This document shows positions 1 through 10,993 of a stretch of DNA of 64,000 nt, in pieces. A model generated the notes under the pieces. That model was not told the DNA's origin and searched no databases. It saw only the letters and a list, made by a program, of their open reading frames with translations. A program made the position numbers and the translations under genes. The stretch's first letter is position 1, and each line of letters begins with the position of its first letter. The stretch comes from Topomyia yanbarensis (taxonomy: Eukaryota; Arthropoda; Insecta; Diptera; Culicidae): assembly GCF_030247195.1 (NCBI RefSeq), contig NC_080672.1:375448166-375512165 (forward strand), in the 5' to 3' direction.

Positions 1-456
1 TACGTGCCGCGATTTTTAAAGGAAAACCTGACCATTTAATTACATAAATATAATGTACAAAAGGTGTTATTTATATGGTACACTGAAAAAATATGAAAAT
101 AGGGTTGTCTACCAAACGTTAAATATAATGTGTAAATTAAAAAAAAATGGATAAAAGTCGGAATGTTTACTTCAAAAGGCCATATCTCAATGGTTTGTTG
201 ACCGATTCTAATTATTTTTTTCATTATTGAACAAGTAGACGTTTCATCGTTAATTTTCATTAAGAAGAATATAAAACAGAGTCATCTACATCGTTTGTCG
301 TTTCAGGTATTTCGGAAGTGCTTATTTTGTACGGTTAAAATACGTTACCATAACAATGCGCACGGAAAATGAAAATATATAATACGATACCTTATCCAAA
401 CGTTCGAAGAGAAAGAAACCAATGCATAATTGTCATTTCATTTGTTATAAAAATAA
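1..456. other. Intergenic AT-rich DNA, no feature recognised
   Basis: No coding pattern, RNA gene or repeat boundary is seen. Short open frames here are in AT-rich sequence and show no recognisable domain. Confidence 0.6.
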
Positions 457-760
457 TACACTGAAGTCTTTTTTATGCGGTTTTTTTATGCGAATTGTTT
501 TATGCGGATTTTCAAATTTATGCGGTTTTTTATCCGGATTTTCAAAGTTATGCGATTCTTTTTATGCAGCTTCCTTTTAATTTTTAGGGCATCACCTGAA
601 GCGACTTTTATCGAAAGATGAGAGATCGTGAATGCACACAACAAAAGACATAAAATGTTTATATCTTTATTTTGGATTATAAATTACTAGTGTTTGGGTT
701 AAGGATATGAGAAGCATTCTTGATGCAGTGAAAATAAAAACAGAAAATGACTGAATACCT

Positions 761-888
761 TTTTACCTTTCTCATAATAAAACTTATGCAATCGGTCGAA
801 ATTTCGACTTTTTAACCGAGGCCCGCAGAGCCGAATCTCTTATACCATTCGACTCAGTTCGGCGAGATCGGAAAAAAGTCTCTGAGCC
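761..888 (+). repeat. Dispersed repeat M, 5' half
   Basis: Begins with TTTTTACCTTTCTCATAATA and continues through a block containing GAGGCCCGCAGAGCCGA and CATTCGACTCAGTTCGGCGA. Close relatives of this block occur at 8243-8470 and 48085-48210, so it is a dispersed family. Only the 5' half is present here; it gives way to T-rich sequence and the R1-like tail where other copies have a TG-rich tract. Confidence 0.6.
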
Positions 889-2127
889 TGTATTTTTTTT
901 ACTTGGTGCTAAAGCTTTTACGCCGACCCGGCACACGTTCAGTAGTTAGACCATACTACCGATTTCGTCCATCGTGTGCCAGAGTAAGGGACTCTGAACA
1001 GAGAAGATAACTCCTCTAAACTCCACCAAGAAGTCCGACATTTGCCTGATCCCCCGGATTCCATTTGAAATGACTACTTCGGGGGGAGGCGTGCTAATGC
1101 ACTTCACTTGATTCCAGGTCTAGCTGGTCGTGCTACATTTCGCTTGTCTCGTAACCGCGATATCAGTCCTGCATGGTATGATATTCTACATGCCTTCCTC
1201 TCTACGTTGACCAGTTGGATGCCGTGGTCCATCCGGCGATTCCGGTTGGTTCCGGTTCACAGGTGCCCCAAATACCCTGGTGGTTTGTCGCGTTCGGTGC
1301 TACTAGGCATAGCAGGGCCGGCGGATAGCGTGGGTAGTATGGGTAGTACTACCCACTCGAAAATAACCGAGTGGGTAATTACCCACTCGAAATGTTGGAC
1401 ATTTTCATAAAATCGAAATTAGCCACGTATGTGTCTCGGGCACTCATTAGAAAATATCGATGCACGACAATTTCATTTGCACAAACACACTGCAAGTGAT
1501 TTAATGTAAATGTAATGCAAGCGTGTATATTGCGAAAATGAGACAAATCCCTATTCTATTAGCCTCACCCTATGCTTACTACCCACTCGTGCTAAAAGTG
1601 TAACGCCGGCCCTGAGGCATAGTCCCCGACGGTGGAACTAGCCCACCTCGGCGGAGAGTTCCCCGACGAACGAATGTCTCCTGCAACCGTTGACGGACAC
1701 GTTATTCTTCTTTAGATGTAGTCCTGCAGAATGCCGAGGTCAGTCCAGCGATTCTCGGTGGAGGATTGCGTCCGGTTCACTGCCCCGATGATTCAAGCCG
1801 GCGATTCGCTACGGACTACTCGGAATAGTCCCCGATGGTAGAATATTCCTACTCCGGCGAAGAGTTCCCCGGCAGTGGAAGATCTTCCAAAACCGATGCT
1901 ACCCGGGCAGATGCCGAGGTCGGTCCTGCGATTCTGGGTGGAGGGTGACTTCCACTTGACAGGCGCCCCGACGAGCATCTGCCGGAGCTGCTTCCCGATC
2001 TACTCGAACTAGTCCCCGCCGGTGGGCCTAGTCTACTCCGACGGAGAAATTTCCCGACGTTGAAATTTCTCTCGAAATCGTTATCTCGATGCTGGTCGGT
2101 TAGGTGCCGAGGTCGGTCTTGAGATTC
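889..2127 (-). repeat. GC-rich tandem tail of an R1-like retrotransposon
   Basis: A GC-rich island inside AT-rich DNA. The phrase AGTCCCCGA followed by GG recurs at about 1620, 1827 and 2011 (spacing about 207 and 184 bp). Each is followed by a stretch resembling CTACTCCGACGGAGA and later GCCGAGGTCGGTC. The same units recur four times at 48540-49140, directly beyond the 3' end of the R1-clade coding relic on the minus strand. A leader near 1047-1105 (CCTGATCCCCCGG, ACTTCGGGGG) also matches 48327-48390. This is therefore best read as a severely 5'-truncated copy of that element, keeping only its 3' tail. Open frames here are by-products of high GC. Confidence 0.55.
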
Positions 2128-2138
2128 CGGGGAGTGAC

Positions 2139-2226
2139 GGTTCCGACAGCATAAGTTATTAAGTGACTTTACGCTTGTCTGGACATGCCGCCGACTCAGG
2201 TGATTCGCATTTAATGCCACAAGATC
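2139..2226 (+). repeat. Dispersed repeat P, 5' part
   Basis: About 88 bp starting GGTTCCGACAGCAT and ending near GCCACAAGATC. It closely matches 20937-21016, inside the BEL/Pao relic, and more loosely 53215-53280. Here it is joined directly to the sub-terminal array of the surrounding TIR element. Confidence 0.6.
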
Positions 2227-2335
2227 CGGATTTATGCGGAATTTCAAAGTTATGCGGTTTTATTGTATGCGGATTTTCAAAGTTATGTGGTTTTTTATGC
2301 GGTGCGTATCCCCCACATAAAAAAACTTCAGTGTA

Positions 2336-3469
2336 GTAAAGTTGTATCACGAAATTTTCAATTATATAGACATGACCATATCTATTTCGATAGATCTCTC
2401 GAGACTGTAAAGGTAATCGCTTTTTATTATATTGTATTGTTCTTGGAATGTCGTGTTTCGTCGGAACAAAAAAAAAGCAAGGAGTAACAAAATTGTTCAC
2501 ATGCAGTTTGATTTAATTAGACATTTGCAACACTCCCGACTGTCGGCTATTCAGAGTCTCTTGCTTATGTTAAGTTGCTTTTTTGCAAACTGAGTATTTC
2601 ATAATTAAAAAATAAATTCTCGGCAACCGGCTGTCCAGAGCAATAAACACATGATAACACTTCTAAAAGTTTCCTAGACCGTATCAAGGCGAATCCAGAG
2701 CTGTGTAACTCTTTACCCTATCCTACTAACAAAAACTCCTTCCCGTGGCAAACGTGGAGATGTAGAGGTATACACGGTCTCCTTAATAACGTTTGTTACA
2801 CTAATATTCCTTCTCTTCCCCGACGACTGTTAGGACGAGGCTGGCGCCGTTATTGGCATTTCAAAGCATAGAAATCTCGAAACGTGCACATTGTCGATGT
2901 ATAGCTACCCCATTCGCTGTTGGTCAATATTCTGTAAAATGAAATAGTAATTTTTGATAGCAAAAAATAATCGGCAATCAGAGTCTTCTCGATCCTACCG
3001 TAGAAACTGAAATCCGATAAAGTTCAAATCTGCGTCGAACGATAGTTAAGGTCACATATGTACTATCTGTAGTACAAGCCACACTCACAGATTTTCATCT
3101 AATGTCACAGATTTATTCTACAATTTTTGATCGCAGATTTTTTTATACAAATTACAGCTTTTTTCTTAGATTTAAAAATTCGCAGATTCCACTGAGTATT
3201 GCGATATTGCACAAATATTTTGTGAATTTTCAAACAGGTTTTTTTTTCAATATTATGCAAACATGGAATTTCTTTTAGTGAAACTCAAATTAAAATGTGA
3301 GATCCCTGCTGTACAGGGAAGTAGAAAATAATGACCAGATGTTCTAAAACAAACAATGAATCTGGTAGCTTCTTCTTGATTTCTGTTTTATTTGAGATAT
3401 ATGACATATATGACATTGTTTTATGTCTTTTGAATTTATAATCGCTCTAGATCTCTTCCGATAGTATAT
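2336..3469. other. Non-coding, repeat-like stretch
   Basis: No gene recognised. The block at about 2690-2890 is less AT-rich than its surroundings and reads like part of a dispersed element, but no boundary or family could be fixed. At about 3085-3190 the words ACAGATTT and GCAGATT recur several times in a degenerate array. Confidence 0.4.
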
Positions 3470-3640
3470 CGTTACAATTCTCGAATCAGTCTAGTGTTCC
3501 ACAAGGCAGTAATTTGGGACCTTTGCTATGTTTACTATTTTTTAAGAAATCGCATTGCAGTTGGGAACCGGCTGCCAACTAGTTTATGCTGAAGATTTGA
3601 AGAAGCTGTACCATGTTGTTCATACTGTCAGGTCCGTAGT
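3470..3640 (+). pseudogene. Jockey-type LINE reverse transcriptase fragment
   Basis: Translation of 3490-3555 gives SSVPQGSNLGPLLCLLFF, matching RT block B of Jockey-like non-LTR retrotransposons (usually SSGVPQGSxLGPLLF). About 40 bp further on, after a frame change, 3582-3610 reads VYAEDLKKLY, the expected YADD catalytic block with the first Asp changed to Glu. The order and spacing of the two blocks fit a palm domain with a small deletion. It is too short and too frameshifted to be functional. The downstream GC-rich stretch (about 3630-3710) may be its continuation. Clade assignment is by motif only. Confidence 0.7.
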
Positions 3641-3979
3641 GTGCGGTTGGCAGTGATGGCCCCCGCCAAGGGCGCCAAACATTGCGGGAGCGGGTGCGCA
3701 AAAATCCTGATCTGCTTTATAAAGTAAAATAAACTATGGTAGGAGTACTATTTCCAGAAAGAAGCGCACAACTGAGACTGTACCAAAAGTTCCAAATGAC
3801 TACGATACGATCCTGTCAGTCCCATTTAGTTTTGTTCTTAAAAAATGGTGTTTTTCTTAAAGGTAAGCTAGATAAGAGAATAAACAAAAAACGTGTTTGA
3901 GTTACACGACACGAAAATTTCCACTGTAAAGACCTTAAAGTAAAAAATAGCGAAAATTATTACAAACTTTATCGCTCGT
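3641..3979. other. Intergenic, possible LINE remnant then unassigned
   Basis: Only the first 70 bp may continue the RT relic. The rest has no recognised content. Confidence 0.4.
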
Positions 3980-4621
3980 TTACTTAGTTTCATAGAAACA
4001 CAAGAGATATAGATATGTGGTCATGGGCAGTAAAGCATCCCACCTCCTTAAAGCTGTAGCAAAGATCGCGGAGTAAGCCAGATCAATTGTCGTCGAAAAG
4101 ACAGCCCTATGCCGTACCATGAGAATTGTTTTCCTCGATAACAGCAAGAGTTCCGCAATTGTATAATCCTTAACAAAGAATCTCAATATCAATATGCCTA
4201 CAGTTTTTGAGAGCAGTAAAAGATACTTACCTCACAAGGAAATCGTCGTAGTCATGCTCCTGAGCCATGAGAGCATAATAATTTGCATAATGAAGAGCTA
4301 CACCACTAAGTTTATTAAGGGGATGCTTACTCAGACGCTGTTTGTACGCGGGGCTTGTTAATGTAGACTCTCTTATCGGGTTACCCGACACAAGTTTAAA
4401 AGAACACGCCATTTTGATCCACTCAGTGCTTCATTGCTTACTGGAGCAAAGGGGTCTTTGAAACAACCAACCACGTGCTTCAGTAGATACCTAGATGAGA
4501 AATTCGAATCGGTGACTACACCGTCGATCTCAACTTTGTGAGCGGACATGTAGTCGCGGAAGTCCGTCATAAAAAGCTTGTTTCTAGTAACGTAATTTGC
4601 TTGCTTTAAACAGAATATCAC
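3980..4621 (-). pseudogene. Unidentified protein-coding relic or partial gene
   Basis: Three consecutive minus-strand open segments (4373-4621, 4227-4412, 3980-4192) have ordinary amino-acid composition rather than the Phe/Lys/Ile bias of random AT-rich frames. The first (about 82 aa) contains FRDYMSAHKVEIDGVVTDS. The second overlaps it in another frame near 4410 and contains KHPLNKLSGVALHYANYYAL and HDYDDFLV, so a single frameshift would join them. Just after DDFLV comes GTAAGTAT (4230 down to 4223), a strong splice-donor match. The nearest acceptor-like CTGTAG would give an intron of only 33 bp, and one at about 49 bp is also short. The downstream segment has no clear continuation frame. 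I do not recognise the family: it may be a decayed host gene exon, a transposon gene or an integrated foreign gene. Confidence 0.4.
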
Positions 4622-5876
4622 AATTCATGAATCGATCACGTCCGGAAGCCTCGACATTTTTGAAACAGGAGGAAAAATATATTAAATGCTATAACTTTTG
4701 AAGTGGCACTCAAAAAATTACAATTTATACCTCATTACCATGCATATAAGAATCTCAGAATTGACGCTACTTGGACACTTCAACCTAGTGGACAAAATTT
4801 GAAACCGTGGTGATGCTCCTTAGGTTTTGATGATTTTTTACGTATAATTTTTTAACCGCTTTAGGAATGGATAAGTATGGATCTATTCGGAACAGAGTCC
4901 CTAGGTTCCGAAAATAAAAATAGATATTGCTTTGCGTTTCTTTACACAGAATTAGCATATTGTCATTTATAGTAAACAGAATTAACATGTGTTAACCTGA
5001 CCTTCATAGTTCCATGATATTGTTTGAGGATGAAGAGAACCTTGGCCAAAAAGGAGGAATGATGAAGTAAAGCGGATTGAACGTTGTCTACACAAGGATT
5101 TTTTTGAATTGCATAGTTTTCGTGAATGAAGCGTACTAATGATTATAATATCTTAAATGCTTTCATTAGGACGGTTATTGTTTTTGAATCTGAGCTTCTG
5201 AACAGAGAAGCTCTTTTATGTCAGTAGCTGTTAAGCTTCGTTAACAAATGAGGAAACAATGCTATTCTCGGAGACTCGCACCAAATTATCAGCCGTGTAA
5301 TGCGGACAAAATGTAAAGTCATTTATTTTTGAATGGTTTTAACCGTTGTTTGTCTGTATTACCATTAGATATTTTGAAATTCTCTTTAAATAGCTCTAAA
5401 ACAAAAGAATATACTAGCATGGAATAATTTTTATAAATATATAAAAGTCACACAACTTCATGCGTGAGTTTGAGAGCGCAATGAATAAAAATAAAATAAA
5501 GTTTAAAAAATAATGAAAAAACGCCTTTATAGAGGTCTTTTATGTTCGTTTGACCTAGATCCGAAGGAAAATCATGTATAGATAGAAGGAAAGAAACCAA
5601 CCATTTTTTGTAAACTAATGCTATTTATTATATGAAAGAGAGTCCCTTTAACCGCCTTCGTCCAACCCTTCTAAAACCGCTTCGAAATGCTACACTTATC
5701 AGCAACCTACAATTTCCAGAAACACCGCTCGCATTCTATTGAATTTTCCAATCATCCTTTTGCAAGATTTGTAACGCACAACAAAAATCGTGCGCCTCCT
5801 TTCAAAAAGAGGGCAGAAAAAACCTGATCCGAAAGCATGTATATCAATTTGATACCTACACTTCATTCAGTCCATA

Positions 5877-5880
<4 letters not shown>
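4622..5880. other. Intergenic, no feature recognised
   Basis: AT-rich sequence without recognised coding, RNA or repeat structure. Confidence 0.5.

Positions 5881-5922
<42 letters not shown>
5881..5922. repeat. (CT)21 microsatellite
   Basis: Uninterrupted CT dinucleotides over 42 bp, followed by TTGTGTGC. The perfection suggests a young, length-variable tract. Confidence 0.95.
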
Positions 5923-5925
<3 letters not shown>

Positions 5926-8242
5926 TGTGCCGATCCAAAAATAAATTTGCAGCTCGGTTACATTCCGAACGAGAATCTGCACCGACCAGAATGTAATCTT
6001 TTCCTGTTTAGAAACAGCTCAGCCTACAAACCGGGATTGTCCGCTGCGGCGCGGCGAGGTGAGCATGGGGGATCAGATGAAATGTGTACAATCTTTTCGG
6101 ATTCAGGCTGGGCAGGTTTCGGTGATTGGTACGGTTAGGGTACGGGGAATGTGATGGCATGATTCGAGTATATGAAAGGCTGGGTTGAAAAAAAAATGCG
6201 AAGATTCAGAAAACCACAACCGGATGGAAGCTTGGTAAGCCGATTACCTGTTTGAACTAGGGTGAACTTGGATATATGTAGGGGTGTGTGTGAATGTGTC
6301 TGGCCTGAAAAGCCATTGTAAAGGCTTTCGGTCGGAGATTCCGAGCTCCGATGGAACTAAATTATTCAAAGAATCTTTTCAGGAAGCTTTTATGGGTAAA
6401 AAGTTGGAAAGTTATTGCGGTCATTGTTACTTACAATTTGATTGCAGGGGGTTGTTGGTTGAGTGTGAGGTATGAGTTATTTTTGTGCGTCTTCATACCA
6501 AGCGAAACTTGTATTTAAACTTTTCGCACCCCATATCAAATCATTTTTATCTTCATTTGGTTGTTAAACTACTATGCATATCGAATAGACCAATTTAAAA
6601 CCTGTCCAATACAACGCTGTCATGTTCCCTTCTTAGGATGTGTCGAAGAACTAAAAAACAACGAAAGATATAATAAAATTAGATAATATTTTGCCATGTT
6701 CTACTAATCGAGATACTATCCCTCCAACTGCGATAGATAACCAACCAGTCAAGGAGGTGGTAGATTTTACCATTCTCGTTGCAGTCAGCCTTTTTCACGC
6801 ACACACCATGTCGAGCAGCTCTTTGTACGCATCCTGCCGTTGAGGATGGGGTATTAGATCAACGTCTCCACTGTCTAATCCTAAGTATATATTATTCTCT
6901 CACAAGCTTAGCTAAACGTTTTCCTATTAACACCAGCCAACACGTTGTAGTTTCATTGCCGAATCATGCTCCGTTTTGCTTGGCTTATTTCTTTCCGCAT
7001 CGGATTAAATCGGACAATTATCCAGCTTAGCAGAGATACATTATGATATCATATTTAGAGCACAATAGCTCACTTCCTTTATCTGAGATTATCTGTGGTA
7101 ATAAGAAAGCCAGTAAAGTGATATGGATTATATGCATTACCCCCGTCCGCCCTCAACATTCCTAGCGTTCGTTACCCTCGAAGCGGTAATCTCGACATTC
7201 CGATGCTTAGCAGCTGAGACGATGACTGTGGCCGCGTGGAATTTCTGAATCTGGCAATAAATTGCGTTTTTCTATTGTTGGGTTCTCTGTAAAGCAGTAA
7301 GTGATTTATGATGGAAAATAAGTGGAAATTTTCCCTCTCTCTTGAATCAACTTGCTGAACAACAGAATTATAATTCATTGTACTGCATCCAGCCATGAAT
7401 TCAAATGAAAGGCGCTGGAAAGATGGAGGAATATGTTTTATGAAAGCAACAATATTTTGCCTTGATTTTACCCACTCTTATGAGATCAACTATCTTAGAA
7501 TTAGCTTAGTTCTTTGGTCTGTTAAAAAATCCATAAAAAAATTAAGCCATATTCAAAAAACATTTCTAATGAGAAAGGCAAAAACCTAAGATTTTGAAAA
7601 ATTTGTATGACAATTACGAGGGACAGATCTTTCACTATTAGACTACAAAATGTCGATTTTGATTTTGAGTATAACATTTCATTTACTAGTAGAGTACAGT
7701 GGAATTAAGTAGTTTGTTGGCGAGTTCGTGCGATAGTATTTTTGCACTGCTTTTAACAGACAAGCATTCATTGTTAAGGTTATAAATCTGGCAACGTATT
7801 GGCAATAATGATTTTATGCCTGGCTAAATATTTTTCAAGCTTAATCCAATAATGTGAAGGAACTTTTTCGATGTTTTTAAAATCTAGATTTGAACAACAT
7901 TGAAAAAAGTGCGAGAGGCCACTACATTCAAGTTTAAATAAAATAACGTATACGCCAAGAAAATCAGCGGTTGAAATTTTATTTCAAGGGTATGAATACT
8001 GCAGTTTATTTAAAAATTAATAACACAAATAATAAATGCAATCCAGTGATGTCAATCAGGTAAGAAAATGAGGAAGTGTCAAATGTTGTTGTTGTTGTTT
8101 TTTCAACAACTGCGTCTGGCTTTGTACTTGCGAATGACCTCTTTGGTGCTCCCGTCGTCGCCAGAGTGTGGAATTGAAGTTGTGCATTTCGGTTCACGTG
8201 GTTGTACAGCTGTGCGACGATCACGTTCACACTTCGGAGCAT
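5923..8242. other. Intergenic, no feature recognised
   Basis: Short open frames exist (for example about 5923-6138 and 6284-6475) but none shows a known domain or splice-framed exon. Part of 5923-6480 has higher GC and could be unique genomic sequence. Confidence 0.45.
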
Positions 8243-8470
8243 TTTTACATTTCTTACAAAAGAAATGTATAGGATTCGCTCAAACTTTGAAAACTTTTTC
8301 CGAGGCCCGAGTCTCATATACCAATCGATTCAGCTCGACAAATTGAGACAATGTTTGTATGTGTGTATGTATGTATGTACAAAATGTCATGTAATTATCT
8401 CAGCAATAGCTGAACCGATCTTAACGAAACTAGTTTCAAATGAAAGGTCTAACGTTACCATTTGACACTA
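8243..8470 (+). repeat. Dispersed repeat M, uninterrupted copy
   Basis: Contains the 5' block (ACCAATCGATTCAGCTCGAC), a TG-rich tract (TGTATGTGTGTATGTATG at about 8355-8376) and the following block (GCTGAACCGATC, then CAAATGAAAGGTCTAACGTT). The two halves flank the R1-clade insertion at 48.2-52.9 kb, so this copy shows the undisturbed order of the unit. The 3' side decays beyond about 8470. Confidence 0.65.
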
Positions 8471-9409
8471 TTATTTTTGTTTTTCGATATGTTGTTTACT
8501 TTCTGAGATATGGGTGATCTTGTCAAAACAAGACAGGTTTTAAGCAAATAACTTTCAAACAAAGCGATAACATCGCGTAAACTAAATAGAAATAAAAAGC
8601 TTATGAAAATCCCTTTCTAACAAGCTATAGATTGTCAAAATCCATTCACGAGCGGCGGATATATTGAACATTTTGTATTTTCATTCCTCCCTTACTAATT
8701 TTCACCAATTAAAAAGGAGACCTTTTCATAGAGAATATTGCTTTACTGGTGTTTTAGGGGCAAAACTAAACCAATTTTGAATATCGGGGTATGAAAACAC
8801 ATCTACGTGATTCAAGGAATCCGATATTGAAAAAAAATTGTGAATTACCTCTATAATAAACGAACTATTTCGCAAAAATTAATATGTAAGTTTATTTCAA
8901 AGACAAAATAATGTGTTCATAGTGAAATTTTTTCTAGAGTTCATGTATTTATCCCTTGGATTAGGCGTTGCATTCAATCGTGAGGTAAATGTTGATGGTA
9001 TATTAATACATAGATCATCAAGTAACTCACCTAGTAGTGAGATGAAAGATTTCTCATATAATTACACTCGCGGCATCACCGAAAGCAACTGTATTTTTGA
9101 ATCCCCAAACACTAGCGAAAATTTGGCTCTTTTGCAAGATTTAGGTTATTTATACTGGTCATGGCGCAAAAATTACTACTTACATTATTTATAATAAGGA
9201 TGTAAGGAATCAATATATCGCATAATATACCTTTAAATATAAGGTCACGACACTAAACATCATGTTCCATTTCTCACACGCCCCCTCTCCCTTTCACACT
9301 CTCACTCACTCTCCCACTCTCTCTCTGTTCCTTCGTGTTCCTGGTAGCTGTCACGATTCACATATTTCTTGCTGTTTCTCAATCCATTTCTAAGTTGTGT
9401 GATAAGATC

Positions 9410-9412
<3 letters not shown>
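8471..9412. other. Intergenic, no gene recognised
   Basis: One 93-codon plus frame (8913-9194) has no recognisable domain. A pyrimidine-rich tract with CTCTCACTCACTCTCCC lies at about 9280-9335. Confidence 0.4.

Positions 9413-9460
<48 letters not shown>
9413..9460. repeat. (TA)24 microsatellite
   Basis: Forty-eight bases of perfect TA repeat after GATCTTC. It is self-complementary and may extrude as a cruciform. Confidence 0.95.
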
Positions 9461-9461
<1 letters not shown>

Positions 9462-10699
9462 TATACACTATAATTAAGGAAATTCATGGCTCTCTAGAAA
9501 AATATTTAATTTAACTGGGTAATATGGATGTTTGAAGATGAAAATTTCAATAAGAGACATTACACATGCGTTATGTAAACTTTTTGTATCTGAATTGAAT
9601 TATAAATGAATCATATGCTCAAATATGTCATGTGAAAAGTAAGAATATCTTTTTGTGATGATATTATTGAAAATATATGTTCATTGCATTGGTATGAACT
9701 ATTATGAAGAATAACGGATCAAAGCCCAAAAACATCCACCAATTAGATCCGGGAAAAAAGTCTCCTAAAGACCCCATTCTCGATGGGGGATACAAGTACA
9801 ATGTTTCTTCTAACTTATCGTTGTCCATTTTTGCTCTATACTAAGTAAAATTCAATTGATGTTTCAATGGCAGTCACAATTAGTAGAGAGGCGTTGGATG
9901 TACTGTGTACTGAAACGTTTGATCTAGATTTTTGTCATACACATTACTGTGTAACAACAAATGAACACGAAGAAACGTATTTATTCGCAGAAAATTAAGA
10001 CTTGTAATGTCAAGCATGCCTATCCATCTAGAGCAGTTTTATATCAAGTGACACTTTCAATGGCGCTTGCGTTTCCAACAAATTAAATACTTATCCTGAA
10101 AATTTGATCCATTTCTTTTTCGTAGTATTGGTGTGTATAGGACTCATTTATCCATATTCCCTGAATGAGAATTCCGAACGAAACAATATACACGCTATAA
10201 AGATGACTAGAAAGAGAGTACATTATTATCTACTGAATGCACGGTTTTTGTGCTATCGACATAGCCAAGAAACTTCACACTATTTATATCAATGCAAATG
10301 GAAATTTTGAAAATTCTACCTTATTCACGAATCGCATTCTTTCTCTGTCGCTCTCTGTTTAAGGGGTTTGAAAGCATATGTTACCTTGTCTTACTTTACT
10401 ATTTCCAATTGCGCATATTAACATATTCTGCAGAAAAGTCTTTTTTTTGGAATATGTAACCAAAATGACAACTTTGAATTCCAAAACAAATTGAACGTTC
10501 CAGGTTCCTGATAACTAATTCAGGTCCATCAATAAAGTAGAAATACCAGATAATCGTAAACGACGCCGCCAAGAAAAAAACAACGAAAACAAAAAGTTTA
10601 AAACAAAAAAGAATGAAAACTTTAGAAAGATGATTGCATATTAATTAGTCATTTTTCAGATGATGGGATTATCAAAAACAAATTAAAACTTTCCGATAC
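9461..10699. other. Intergenic, no feature recognised
   Basis: AT-rich and unassigned. An A-rich stretch at about 10560-10620 consists of GAAAAC/CAAAAA words. Confidence 0.45.
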
Positions 10700-10993
10700 A
10701 ATAGTTCTAAAATTCGTACAATCCAGTTTATTCATTTACTTTATTCAAAAATGGTTTTTAATTTCATTCTAAATAGTCATTTTTCCAGTTTCTTCATTTC
10801 ATGGAATTTATTCGTCTTCATTTTATTCATTTTTAATATTTGACTAGTTTTAAGTATATGATTTTTGCATTTTAATTATTTATTTCATTCAGCATTATTT
10901 TTATTCATTTTCTTCATTTCAAATTATTTATTTGATGCAATTTTTTTCAATTAATTTATAACTTTTTAACATCGCCTTATTTTTCATTTTAAG
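10700..10993 (+). repeat. Degenerate TTCATTT/TTTATTC tract
   Basis: A strongly strand-asymmetric T-rich tract built from TTCATTT, TTTATTC and TTCATTTTC words. It ends at TTAAGGCACCACCTTATTGG (10991 onward). A longer tract of the same type at 28918-29480 is preceded by the inverse of that motif (GAGGTGGTGCCTTAA at 28909-28923), which suggests a shared element design. Confidence 0.5.

Larger units (their letters stand above)
457..2335. mobile_element. TA-flanked TIR element (MITE shell) with nested insertion
   Basis: The left end reads TA then CACTGAAGTCTTTTTTATGC, and the right end is its imperfect inverse (ACTTCAGTG then TA). Inside both ends there are short arrays of the motif TATGCGGATTTTCAAAGT, at about 476-560 and 2228-2305. 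The TA flanks suggest a Tc1/mariner-type target duplication. The interior (about 600-2226) looks foreign: it carries a dispersed mosquito repeat and a GC-rich tandem tail, so the original element was probably a short MITE. A smaller relative with the same design lies at 56934-57056. The family name is unknown. The TIRs and arrays are visible; the class is inferred. Confidence 0.65.

Noticed and set aside
1849..2247. 132-codon minus frame rich in Arg/Ser/Pro
   Set aside because: Lies entirely in the GC-rich tandem repeats; its periodic composition follows the DNA repeat.
4191..4230. Short intron from GTAAGTAT to CTGTAG in the coding relic
   Set aside because: At 33 bp it is too short for an insect spliceosomal intron, and the downstream frame has stops.
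8340..8380. TGTATG tract as an independent microsatellite
   Set aside because: It is the internal TG-rich part of dispersed repeat M rather than a separate feature.
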